A program made the translations under genes and the position numbers. Below, in pieces: positions 1 to 8,276 of a stretch of DNA of 64,000 bases (positions are counted from its first letter, which is position 1; every line of letters starts with the position of its first letter). This DNA is from Bradyrhizobium sp. CB3481 (lineage in GTDB: Bacteria > Pseudomonadota > Alphaproteobacteria > Rhizobiales > Xanthobacteraceae), in NCBI RefSeq assembly GCF_029714305.1, contig NZ_CP121647.1, positions 2,996,501-3,060,500 on the forward strand, written 5' to 3'. The notes beneath the pieces were generated by a model. The model did no database searches. It was not told the origin of the DNA and saw only the letters and a program-made list of their open reading frames with translations.

Positions 1-90
1 GCATGCCGATCATCGTCCCTCTCGGCGTCAACGGGAATAGACAACCCTCTGTTAGCGAGTACTATACAGTTCCAATCAGGGTGCTGAGCA

Positions 91-1121
91 GTGCCTGTCG
101 TATCCACATTGGAAGCGCCCCGGCGCTTGGGCGCGGGGCCGAGTAAATCTGGGGCTCCTCCTGACCCTTTCGATCGTATTGCTGAGATAATCTTCCGCAT
201 ACGGCCAATATCTTGGCGCGCCCTTGCGGTCGCTTTGGCCGCTATCCTATCGGGTGCCTTTCTTCAGACGCTGGTCGTATTAACGGCGGGACCGGGCGTA
301 CCATTTGCAGGGTTCTTCCCCCTATCGGAATTGCGGCGATCCTGGCCGGGGCACCTGCCGGTATTGCCGTTAGTTTGGGATCGCTCGTTCTTGTGTGGTG
401 GGTTTTTAGGGAGCCTCACTTCATCTTGCATGCACTTTCCGTCCAAGAGCGTACCGAGGCGGCTTGGCTGCTCGTTTGCGCTCTCATTCTCGTCGGGTTT
501 GGCCTGTTGTGCCGGAAGTTAATCGAACGCGCGTACAACCGGCACCAATCCATGAATGTCCTCATTCGTGAGCTTGAGCACCGGAGGGCCAATACTTTCT
601 CAGTGCTACGAGCGATTACGAAACGGACGCTTCAGCACGAGCCCGAGGCGGCGGAACGGCTGCTGCGCCGCTTCGAGGCGATCAGGAGGACAAACGATTT
701 TCTGACAGAGCAGCCGAAAGGCACTTTGGTCACAACGATTTTCAGGAACGAATTGGAAGGAATTACCTCCGAGCAAGTGGTCCTGCACGGCGCTGATGTA
801 ATGCTTTCGGCGGAACAGTCGCGTCATCTCATTCTAATCGTGCACGAGCTTCTAACGAACGCTGTGAAATACGGCGCACTCTCCAATGCAGTAGGACAGC
901 TTCGCATTGAATGGTCCCGCACAGAGAACGACCTGAGCATCCGGTGGGAAGAAGTCGGCGTGCCTGTCCTGTCTCAGCCGGATCGGAAAGGCTTCGGCAC
1001 CAGCTTGATTGAACACTGTATTGCTTCGGTTCGTGGGTCTTGGGAGCCTACGTTCAAGCCGGATGGGTTTCGATGCGCCATTCTTTTTCCGTTATCATCG
1101 GCGCATGAGAGCAGCGATTGA
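91..1121 (+). pseudogene. Membrane-anchored HWE-type sensor histidine kinase, frameshifted
   Basis: Two overlapping frames make one kinase. The first frame gives an N-terminal membrane region (SWRALAVALAAILSGAF, then GVPFAGFFP). The second continues with PIGIAAILAGAPAG, further hydrophobic helices, then a cytoplasmic kinase. The switch falls in a run of five C at 318-322; a sixth C would restore one frame. The paired hydrophobic segments resemble the DUF4118/KdpD-type membrane domain. The kinase core has RELEHRRANT (phospho-acceptor His region of HWE/HisKA_2 kinases), HELLTNAVKYGAL (N box) and GFGTSLIEHCI (G box). The GTG start at 91 is a guess. It is either a real one-base deletion or a sequencing error. 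No partner response regulator is visible in the window. Confidence 0.75.
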
Positions 1122-1148
1122 TCCCGTTGCCGATCCCGGAGCCTCCAT

Positions 1149-1421
1149 GTGAAAACGCCGCCACTCGATCCACATATCGCCGACATAGCGCCCGCCGGAC
1201 CAGCCCTCACCGATTATGACAAGGAGCACATGATCACGTACATGCGCTTGTTTGATGCTCATCAACAAGGCGCTAACTGGCGTGATGTCTCTCGGATCGT
1301 GCTGCGGATCGATCCGGATATCGAGGCCGATCGGGCGCGAACTGCGTTCGAGAGCCACCTCTCGCGTGCCAGATGGATGACGGAGCAGGGTTATCGTCAT
1401 CTGTTGCGAAGCGGCTCCTGA
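1149..1421 (+). CDS. DUF2285-type small protein
   Basis: A 90-residue protein starting at GTG 1149, 28 bases after the kinase. The core reads LTDYDKEHMITYMRLFDAH, then GANWRDVSRIVLRIDP, then RARWMTEQGYRHLL. This order (DYD..H...Y.RL.DA, a W, an IDP, a final ARWM..GY..LL) is what I know from the DUF2285 family. That family is common in alphaproteobacterial integrative elements, where members often flank conjugation or mobilisation genes. Function is unknown. It fits the island-like context. The family call is from memory of the motif order. Confidence 0.7.
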   Translation: MKTPPLDPHIADIAPAGPALTDYDKEHMITYMRLFDAHQQGANWRDVSRIVLRIDPDIEADRARTAFESHLSRARWMTEQGYRHLLRSGS

Positions 1422-1544
1422 TCAGCGCGAGCCATCAGCGGCATCTGTGAACTGTGTGATTTTACCGGATATCTCCGATATACTGGCAGAAGATCGATCC
1501 CGCACGCGAATGCGAAGTGCAGGCCAGCGCAGGAGGGCAACCGC

Positions 1545-3455
1545 TCAAGTTCCCAGAGTGGTGTTGATGCGCTGAAAGAGAGTTTCAAACCTCGTCAGCG
1601 TTTCCGGCGAGAGCGTGGGCAGGAAGCTCGGATAATTCTTGAGGAGCACGGTCGCGGGAAGTCCGTGGTCATACCGTTCGACCTTCGAAACTCGTGCGAG
1701 CCTGTTGACGATGGGGTCTTTCCCGACCAAATCGGTGACCTTGAAGGAACTGGAAAACGCTTCGTTGAAAAGCCTTAGGTATTCATCTGGCGTGAATAGG
1801 TCCTCTATGTCCGCCACTTTGGTCCCGGTGATTTCGCCGATTGTGATCAGCCGCGCTCCCTTCAAGAGCCCTTGCTGCGTCAAGTTTTGGAGCCGCTGGT
1901 TTCCCTCTTTCCGGGCATCAATCAGCACGGTGAGATCGAGGTGATTTCCGAGCAATGCCACAAACGAAGGGATTAGGTCGGCCCCTCCTACCGGGATGAT
2001 GGACCACTTCGGGTCCAAGCCCGTTCGTCCTGTACTCCCAAGATGGGTAGAAAGGAGATTCAGATAAGTGAAATCGGATGTGCCTTCCACAATGAGGTTA
2101 TGCGGAGCGATGAAGAGATGCTGGACCATATCGTAGCCCAGCGCTCCTTGTAGAGGAAATAGCGTGTCGCGATCCGTGGACAGGACATTAGCCGTGATCC
2201 GAGAGCCCACCTCGCGGCCGCCGTCTTGGACAAGCCGCACGCGCTCCAGCTTACCCGGCTGCACCATGAACGGCGAATGGGTGGTATAGATAACCGGGCA
2301 TCGCTTGCTTAGGCGATCGTCAATGAACCTGAGAAAGTCCGCCTGCGCGCGCGCGTGCAGACCGAGACCAGGTTCATCAAGGAGAATAACCACCGGCGAG
2401 TCACTGCTTTCATATTCCGAAAATGCCGCGAGAAACGAGAAAAACCAGCGAAATCCGGTGGAGCGTTCGTCAAATGACAACGAGAGCAGATGACGATTGT
2501 CGTACAATCTTATTTTCAACTCGTCCAATACCGTTTGCTGACCATTCGCGGTCTGCGTTTGCTTCAAAGTCATATCGACGTCGGTGCGTAGCTCGGGGTT
2601 GGTGCTCCAGAACGTAAGCACTTGGTGAGTTATCGCGTTTGCGATGTTTTCTAGTTCTCGCTTTCTGGTCTCATAATCTGGGTTAAGCAAATACTCGTTA
2701 TCGGCCCCGCCTAGTTCTAAGAGAGAGCGTGCGGTCAATTCTCCCGGAGCAAGCTCCTCTTTTTTCTTTGCTAGTAGCTCGCGAATGTTTACCGATGCGG
2801 GGAGCTGACTGTAATCGTCGAAATAGAAGAATTTCGGCAGTCGAGGTTGGAGAAGTTCCCAAAGCCTATCGTTAACTGACGTGCACTTTCCGAGAGCCTG
2901 ATCTCTCGCTTGCGTTATCTCACTGGCTAAACTTCGGTCGGCTGCAATTTTGGCCTCGTCAGTGTGCGTGCTATTGCCGAGTGTGTTGATCAGTCCATTA
3001 AGTTCATCAATGCTCGTTGGCGTCGGCGTACTCCCGAGTAAACCGCGCGCAATATGAGTGACTACCGCCGGTTCGTTTATCTCTACCGTCCACCGGAAAT
3101 GATCGCTGTAGGTGCGCGAGATGGGGATCGTCGATTTTTTGAGAACACCCGAGCCAAGCACCTGTTCGATTGCTTCGAGATCATGCTTCTCGAGCTCAAA
3201 TGTGCAAGTTATCGGGCAGTGCTGATTGATGTCCTTCTGGCGTCGATGTTGTTTCTCTAACCAAGCAGGGTATTGGCGCTGCGCATTAAACGTTACATTT
3301 GGTTGCGCAGGATGAAATCGATGCAGCGCCTGTAGGAACGCAGTTTTACCGGATTCGTTTTTGCCGACGACGCAGGTGACATCTGGCTGTATTGTCACGA
3401 TGCCCGATTTTAGAATGTTCTTGAAGTGATCGGCCTCCACGCTCACCAGTTTCAC
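1545..3455 (-). CDS. OLD-family ATP-dependent endonuclease (AAA ATPase plus TOPRIM)
   Basis: A 636-residue protein with an ABC-type ATPase split by a long insert and a C-terminal TOPRIM domain, as in OLD nucleases. The Walker A is GKNESGKT at residues 31-38. The signature and Walker B region reads LSFDERSTGFRWFFSFLAAF and then VVILLDEPGLGLH, followed by the switch histidine in YTTHSPFMV. The TOPRIM part has NLIVEGTSDFTYL and VLIDARKEGNQ, then ADIEDLFTPDEY. OLD proteins are DNA nucleases, and several act in phage defence (P2 Old, GajA of Gabija). No UvrD-like GajB helicase is nearby, so this is not a Gabija pair. Its upstream neighbour on the same strand is a phosphoribosyltransferase-like gene 248 bases away, separated by a terminator hairpin. 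Length and motifs look intact. Confidence 0.88.
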   Translation of the reverse strand: MKLVSVEADHFKNILKSGIVTIQPDVTCVVGKNESGKTAFLQALHRFHPAQPNVTFNAQRQYPAWLEKQHRRQKDINQHCPITCTFELEKHDLEAIEQVLGSGVLKKSTIPISRTYSDHFRWTVEINEPAVVTHIARGLLGSTPTPTSIDELNGLINTLGNSTHTDEAKIAADRSLASEITQARDQALGKCTSVNDRLWELLQPRLPKFFYFDDYSQLPASVNIRELLAKKKEELAPGELTARSLLELGGADNEYLLNPDYETRKRELENIANAITHQVLTFWSTNPELRTDVDMTLKQTQTANGQQTVLDELKIRLYDNRHLLSLSFDERSTGFRWFFSFLAAFSEYESSDSPVVILLDEPGLGLHARAQADFLRFIDDRLSKRCPVIYTTHSPFMVQPGKLERVRLVQDGGREVGSRITANVLSTDRDTLFPLQGALGYDMVQHLFIAPHNLIVEGTSDFTYLNLLSTHLGSTGRTGLDPKWSIIPVGGADLIPSFVALLGNHLDLTVLIDARKEGNQRLQNLTQQGLLKGARLITIGEITGTKVADIEDLFTPDEYLRLFNEAFSSSFKVTDLVGKDPIVNRLARVSKVERYDHGLPATVLLKNYPSFLPTLSPETLTRFETLFQRINTTLGT

Positions 3456-3682
3456 GGCTGAATACCCCCGAAAGACACGCGTTTTTCCTCACCCGAGTGA
3501 CGGGCGTTCTACCATGGGTTTATTTTGCAGTGAGCAGCAACAAGGGCCCTATCCCCATCATTTCAGGTTAGGGATATTAGCGCTGGGAAGCCCGGTGAGT
3601 TGTCGGTGGCGTTAGACGTAGCCGTATGGAAGGGACGCCACACGGACATTGCCTTGCGTTTTCAACGGCATTTCAACTGAAA

Positions 3683-3701
3683 GGCCGCCCTATGGGCGGC
3701 C
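3683..3701 (-). terminator. Hairpin terminator after the PRTase-like gene
   Basis: Perfect 8-base arms GGCCGCCC / GGGCGGCC with a 3-base loop sit 2 bases past the stop codon of the minus-strand gene at 3704. On that strand the hairpin is followed by TTTCAGTTG. The T-run is short, so termination may be partial. If it works, the OLD gene is transcribed from its own promoter in 3456-3680. Confidence 0.7.
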
Positions 3702-3703
3702 TG

Positions 3704-4612
3704 TCACTGATTTGCTTCTGCCTTTTTCGCCTTTAGGGCAGCTATCCGAGGATGCGTTTTAGCTCCTCGCTTCACCGCTACGGCGACCGCCTTTTTGCTA
3801 CTCGCCCTTAGCTGCCGCCTCAGCGAGTAATCTCTAAGGCATTGAAATGGGGCGCGCCCGGTTCCTGCAACGTTATTTAAGTACCACCGAAGGAGAATGC
3901 TAGCTTCAGCTTCGGTGAGCCGTTTAGCTTCATGGCCGATCTCCTTTCTCCAAAAATCGTTCAAACTGTTACCAAACGCAGCCTCTAAGTCGTGCCACGT
4001 TCGTTCCGAAAGCGCAAGATCCCGCCATTGGCCGCTGCCGTGCGCCAGTGTCCTGATCGCGACCACTGTACCTCCGCCTCTCATTATATGACTGCGGAGG
4101 GCGGCCAGTGTTCCGCCGGTGGTAAGGACATCGTCCAACAAGATGTAGGCGGCATCTTGACGCACTGCACCATCGAAGCAAGGTTGACATAGAAACCGTG
4201 GAAAATCCTTTAATTTAGTCCGGCCGACACGGGCTTTCTGGACGATTTGTGTGTCAATTTCGGCATCGAGTTCAATGCTCAGTCTAGCCATATATTGGTG
4301 TGGAAGGGCGTTTCTGACACCCCTCCTTACTGCATCTGCGCCATCTCCGTGGGGGTCGTCGAAAGGAGGGTGCGGAACCGCACATATTAGGGGAACCCCT
4401 TTAACCACAAATGGCGAGACATCATCGATAATGCGGTCTAAGACCCGATCCGACAACATATCTGCCACGATACGGTCGGCTGCGTCATAGTCGGCGGCCG
4501 TTTTGCTTTCAAATACAGTACCTTGCGAGCCTTGGCTTGAGCTCCCTGTAGCAAAGTACCATTCATATGCCCGAGGCGCCCGCACACGTAAACAGCCTCG
4601 CCGCCGGTCCAT
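3704..4612 (-). CDS. Phosphoribosyltransferase-like protein
   Basis: A 302-residue protein whose centre carries a type I phosphoribosyltransferase PRPP loop: YILLDDVLTTGGTLAALRSH (two acidic residues, then TTGGT). Upstream is CAVPHPPFDDPHGDG, which may be the substrate or hood region. The C-terminus is Lys/Arg-rich (KKAVAVAVKRGAKTHPR). The loop is ComF-like, but the rest does not look like ComF, pyrE or upp. The first 15 or so residues are poor coding sequence, so the true start may be a later codon. Proximity to an OLD nuclease on the same strand suggests a defence or nucleotide-sensing role; that is inference. Confidence 0.65.
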   Translation of the reverse strand: MDRRRGCLRVRAPRAYEWYFATGSSSQGSQGTVFESKTAADYDAADRIVADMLSDRVLDRIIDDVSPFVVKGVPLICAVPHPPFDDPHGDGADAVRRGVRNALPHQYMARLSIELDAEIDTQIVQKARVGRTKLKDFPRFLCQPCFDGAVRQDAAYILLDDVLTTGGTLAALRSHIMRGGGTVVAIRTLAHGSGQWRDLALSERTWHDLEAAFGNSLNDFWRKEIGHEAKRLTEAEASILLRWYLNNVAGTGRAPFQCLRDYSLRRQLRASSKKAVAVAVKRGAKTHPRIAALKAKKAEANQ

Positions 4613-5149
4613 GGCTCGCGGGGATGTGGAAAACTTACAAGGGGAGGGGGCGCACCCAAGCTCGTCAACATGCCCGAATCTTGATCTGAATATGACGGGC
4701 TCGTTTAGCAGTCAGTGCTGTCTGCTCAAAGCTGTCGGCGGAAATCTTTGGTCGCTTCCAAAATGGGGGGGCCCGGCTCGCTGCACCACTTTCTTCGACT
4801 TCGTTTCCTCACACTCGCCGCAAATCCGCACGTCTCAGCTTCGTCGATCACCCACGTGTGCTGAAAAAGCGGAGTGGACCGACCACCAACGGGGGGCACG
4901 CCACCGACACCATGAACTCGATCTGTCGGGGGGATCGAAGGTAGCGCTCCCACCCTACCAACTCTACGATTGCCCACGCCAGACTACGATCTTCTACGAT
5001 TTTGTACTCCAGATGGTATCGATCCGTGTCGCCCGCGATGACCTCGCTGTGTTGGGACGTAGCCGATGGCTAGCACGCGAGGACGCGCGTCGGCCAATCC
5101 TGCATCCTCAGCAGCGCCAATCGCGCGCCGGTTAGAGCCGCGCCCTTGG
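4613..5149. other. Intergenic region, no gene recognised
   Basis: Open frames exist on both strands, but none has convincing composition, a ribosome binding site or a family motif. The stretch separates the PRTase/OLD pair from the catabolic cluster. Confidence 0.5.
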
Positions 5150-6079
5150 TCAGAAAGCGTAGAGCTTGGCGGGATTATCAACCAGGATCAGGTTGCGCGT
5201 TTTGTCGCTGCCGGCCCACACCCCGAGCAGATCAAGTAACTCGGCATCGTCGGGCTTGTGCTTCTCTGTGACGTGGGGCCAGTCACTGCCCCACACCAGC
5301 CGCTCGGGTGCTTGGGCCACGAAAGCCTGCGCAATCCGGGTGGCATCGGCATAGGGCGGTCCTTGCTCGCTGTTGAGATAAGCGCCCGCAAGCTTCACCC
5401 AGGCCCGGCCCTTGCCGACGAGGCCGGCGATCACCGCAAATGCAGGGTGGTCCGGCCCCTGTTTCGGCGGCAGCCGCCCCATATGATCGAATACGATCGG
5501 ACAGGGCAGCCGGTTGAGCATGGCTGCCGTGCCGGTGATCTGGTCACCGGACATGTGCAGCTGGACGTGCCAGCCGAGATCGGCGATACGCTTTGCCAGC
5601 GGCTCGATCATGTCGATCGTGGTGACCGTGTCTTTTGGGTTCCAGACGCTGAAACGAAGTCCGCGAATGCCGCCGGCATCGAGCCGCTTCAATTCACTGT
5701 CCGCCACATCAGGATGGCACACGCCGATGCCCCGGCCGTTGACGCCAAGGCGCTTCAGCGCATCAAGCATGCAGGTGTGATCGGTGCGATGATATTTCGG
5801 CTGAACCGGAACAGCGCGCGTGGTTCCGATGCGGTGCTGATGCATCAGATAGTCATCGAGGGACGACCCTTCGGGTTTTGTCGTCTCCGGAGACGGAAAG
5901 CGCGGGTCGATGATATGGAAATGCGCGTCGCAGGCGTTCGCAGGCGCTTTGGTTTTCGGCGGCTCCGTTCCGGATGAGTTGGGAACCGCTCGGGCGTTTG
6001 CCGAAGTCGTCGCTGCCGCGCCCGCAAGCGTTGCTATGCTCGATGCGACGAATGTCCGGCGTGTCATGGCATGTTGCAT
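5150..6079 (-). CDS. Exported amidohydrolase, PDC-lactonase-like TIM barrel
   Basis: Starting at 6077-6079 gives 309 residues with a Tat-like leader (MTRRTFVASSIATLAGAA...ANARA) and a good Shine-Dalgarno (AAAGGAG, 6 bases upstream). Longer frames upstream run into the next gene. The mature part has the amidohydrolase_2 pattern: CDAHFHIIDP near the start, VQLHMSGDQ, IVFDHMGRLPP, then ERLVWGSDWPH (metal-binding Asp). This resembles 2-pyrone-4,6-dicarboxylate lactonase and related hydrolases. It is the last gene of the four-gene minus-strand cluster and presumably acts on the pathway substrate or a lactone form. The exact substrate cannot be read from the sequence. Confidence 0.85.
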   Translation of the reverse strand: MQHAMTRRTFVASSIATLAGAAATTSANARAVPNSSGTEPPKTKAPANACDAHFHIIDPRFPSPETTKPEGSSLDDYLMHQHRIGTTRAVPVQPKYHRTDHTCMLDALKRLGVNGRGIGVCHPDVADSELKRLDAGGIRGLRFSVWNPKDTVTTIDMIEPLAKRIADLGWHVQLHMSGDQITGTAAMLNRLPCPIVFDHMGRLPPKQGPDHPAFAVIAGLVGKGRAWVKLAGAYLNSEQGPPYADATRIAQAFVAQAPERLVWGSDWPHVTEKHKPDDAELLDLLGVWAGSDKTRNLILVDNPAKLYAF

Positions 6080-6110
6080 AAGAGTCTCCTTTGCGTGTGA
6101 CGCGCCAGTC

Positions 6111-7385
6111 TTATGAGCGCTGAGCATTGGCAGTACGGCGCGCATCCGCGGGGCGCGGCGTCGCCTCGCAAACGACCCCGGTCTCGACGAGGGCGTTGTA
6201 GGCGTCATCGTCGACGCCGATTTCCTCCAGCAGCTCACGATTATGCTCACCCAGCGCCGGCGCCGCAGTTCGGATGGAGCCCGGCGTCTGATCGAGGCGC
6301 GGCACGACGTGATGCATTGGGATTTGGCCCATTTCGTCATCCGGATAGTCGGCAATCACCTCGCGCGCGATGACATGGGGATCTGCCATGATCTGCGGCG
6401 TGTCGTAGATCGGGCCGATCGTGACCTCGGCCTTTTCGAAGAAGGCGACGTTTTCCGCCTGCGTCCGGACGCCGATGAACTCGCCGATGATGGCGTCAAG
6501 CTCATCGGCATGCCGCAGCCGGTCCGCATTGCTGCGGAAGCGGGGATCGTCGACCAGTTCGGCACGGCCAATCGCCCGGAACAAACGCTCGGTCATCTTC
6601 TGGATCGAACCCGACAGGCTGACGTACCGTCCGTCGCTGCAACGATAGGCATTGCGCGGCGCCGAATTGGTCGAGCGGCTGCCTGTGCGCGGCTTCACCT
6701 TGCCGGTGAGGCGGTAGTTCGCCGACTGCGGGCTCAGGATCGCGAACAGCGGGTCCAGGAGTGGCAGGTCGACGACCTGGCCGCGGCCTCCCTTCATTTC
6801 CACCTCCCGCAACGCGATCATCGCCGCCGAGGCACCGTATATTCCGGCAACGCCGTCAGCCAGGTACATCGGCGGCAAAACCGGCTCACGATCGGGAAAG
6901 CCGTTGATCGCGGCGAAGCCGGACACGCCCTCGATCACGGTGCCGAAGCCCGGCCGCTGCGCGTAAGGACCATCCTGTCCCCAGCCGGAGATGCGGATGA
7001 TGACGAGCGAGGGATTGATCGCCAGCAGCGCCGCGGGCGACAGCCCCATTTTCTCCAGCACGCCCGGCCGAAAACTCTCGATAAAGATGTGCGCCGAAGG
7101 GACCAGCTTGCGGATGATCTCGACGGCACGGGCGTCGCGCAAGGAAAGGCACAGGCTCTTCTTGTTGCGGGCGTAGACCTTCCAATGTGTCTCGACGCCC
7201 TCGGTCTTCCACGCGCGCAAAGTGTCGCCTTCCGGCGGCTCGATCTTGATCACCTCGGCGCCGAAGTCGCCGAGTATCTGCGTCAGCACGTTTCCGGCGA
7301 AGAGTCGCGACATGTCGAGAACGCGAATGCCGTCGAGTGTTCCGCGCGCGTCCGGCTGATAATCGCGCTGATGGAGCCTGCTCAT
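6111..7385 (-). CDS. CaiB/BaiF-type class III CoA-transferase
   Basis: 424 residues with the family's classic start: LDGIRVLDMSRLFAGNVLTQ, LGDFGAEVIKIEPPEGDTLR and YARNKKSLCLSLR. The Asp of IFIESFRPGVLEKMGL aligns near the usual active-site region, where many relatives have N/ENFRPG. These enzymes move CoA between carboxylic acids through a covalent Asp intermediate. The gene begins one base after the stop of the lyase gene at 7387, so the two are translationally linked. With the CitE-like lyase, the pair looks like an activate-then-cleave route for a 2-hydroxydicarboxylate. The substrate is not determined. Confidence 0.9.
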   Translation of the reverse strand: MSRLHQRDYQPDARGTLDGIRVLDMSRLFAGNVLTQILGDFGAEVIKIEPPEGDTLRAWKTEGVETHWKVYARNKKSLCLSLRDARAVEIIRKLVPSAHIFIESFRPGVLEKMGLSPAALLAINPSLVIIRISGWGQDGPYAQRPGFGTVIEGVSGFAAINGFPDREPVLPPMYLADGVAGIYGASAAMIALREVEMKGGRGQVVDLPLLDPLFAILSPQSANYRLTGKVKPRTGSRSTNSAPRNAYRCSDGRYVSLSGSIQKMTERLFRAIGRAELVDDPRFRSNADRLRHADELDAIIGEFIGVRTQAENVAFFEKAEVTIGPIYDTPQIMADPHVIAREVIADYPDDEMGQIPMHHVVPRLDQTPGSIRTAAPALGEHNRELLEEIGVDDDAYNALVETGVVCEATPRPADARRTANAQRS

Positions 7386-7386
7386 G

Positions 7387-8253
7387 TCATGCCTCCGTCT
7401 GGAAGCGGCCGGCTAGGGCGACGACGGCGCGGGCGCGTTCAAGGAAAGGTTTGTCGATCATTTGGCCGTCGAGGAGATAGGCGCCGATGCCGCTTGCCTC
7501 GGCATTCGCAGCTGCCGACACCACTTTTCTGGCCCAGGCGATTTCGTTCGCATCGGGCATGAAGATCTCGTTGGCGATCGTGATTTGGCTCGGATGGATG
7601 CAGCTCTTGCCGGCGAAGCCGTGCCTCTTCGCCGCCTTGCATTCAGCACGGTAGCCCTCAACATCCGTAACCGCCGCAAACGCGCCGTCATAGGCGGCAA
7701 TGCCGGCTTCGGCGGCGGCGAGGCGTACCGCGAGCCTGATATGGGCAAGCGCCGCGCTATCGGACCGCGCGATACCGCATGGCTCAAGCAGATCTGCGTA
7801 GCCGATCTGCAAGCCCGTCACGCGTGGATGCACGGAGGCAAGCCGCGCTGCTTTGCGCAACGCCCTGAACGTCTCGATGTTGAGCAGGATCTTGAGAGGA
7901 CGCACGGCCGGATTGCACACCTCGCCGCGCTCGATAGCGGCAATGGCCTGGAGGACGGTGTCTTCGTCCTGTGCCATCGGCAGGTTGATGACGTCGACGG
8001 GGAGGCCGGCAAGCGCGACCAGATCGGCCTCGAATTCTGCCGTGCCGAATGCGTTGACGCGGACGACGATCGTCTTGCCTGTCGGCGGCAAGTCGCGCAG
8101 GAACGCGGTGAGATTGGCGCGGGCCTCCGCCTTGCGGCTTTGGGCAACGGCGTCTTCCAGGTCGAACGATAATGCGTCCGCCGCGCAAGCCAGCGCCTTG
8201 CCGAATAGCTCCGGGCGGGAGGCGGGCACGAACAGCTTGCTTCGCATCACCAT
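7387..8253 (-). CDS. HpcH/HpaI (CitE-like) acyl-CoA lyase
   Basis: 288 residues from ATG 8251-8253, preceded by GTGAGGA. A longer open frame upstream has poor coding sequence and overlaps the transporter gene. Motifs of the CitE branch are present: KLFVPASRPELFGKAL, ALSFDLEDAVA (metal and CoA site), ILLNIETFRALRKA, LQIGYADLLEPCG and GKSCIHPSQI near the end. Family members cleave citryl-, citramalyl- or malyl-CoA, releasing acetyl-CoA or glyoxylate/pyruvate. It lies between the transporter and the CoA-transferase, which fits a citramalyl- or malyl-CoA lyase role. It is not the ACP-dependent citrate lyase, because no citD, citF or citG is present. Confidence 0.88.
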   Translation of the reverse strand: MVMRSKLFVPASRPELFGKALACAADALSFDLEDAVAQSRKAEARANLTAFLRDLPPTGKTIVVRVNAFGTAEFEADLVALAGLPVDVINLPMAQDEDTVLQAIAAIERGEVCNPAVRPLKILLNIETFRALRKAARLASVHPRVTGLQIGYADLLEPCGIARSDSAALAHIRLAVRLAAAEAGIAAYDGAFAAVTDVEGYRAECKAAKRHGFAGKSCIHPSQITIANEIFMPDANEIAWARKVVSAAANAEASGIGAYLLDGQMIDKPFLERARAVVALAGRFQTEA

Positions 8254-8276
8254 GATCGTCGTCCTCACGATGTCCC

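Noticed and set aside
1545..3455. Gabija system
   Set aside because: An OLD protein alone is not enough: no UvrD-like GajB helicase lies beside it.
3456..3703. Retron or other RNA-based defence between OLD and PRTase
   Set aside because: No reverse transcriptase in the region and no inverted msr/msd structure, only a terminator hairpin.
4503..5135. 210-codon plus-strand frame
   Set aside because: No motif or ribosome binding site; Ser/Arg/Cys-rich composition typical of chance frames.
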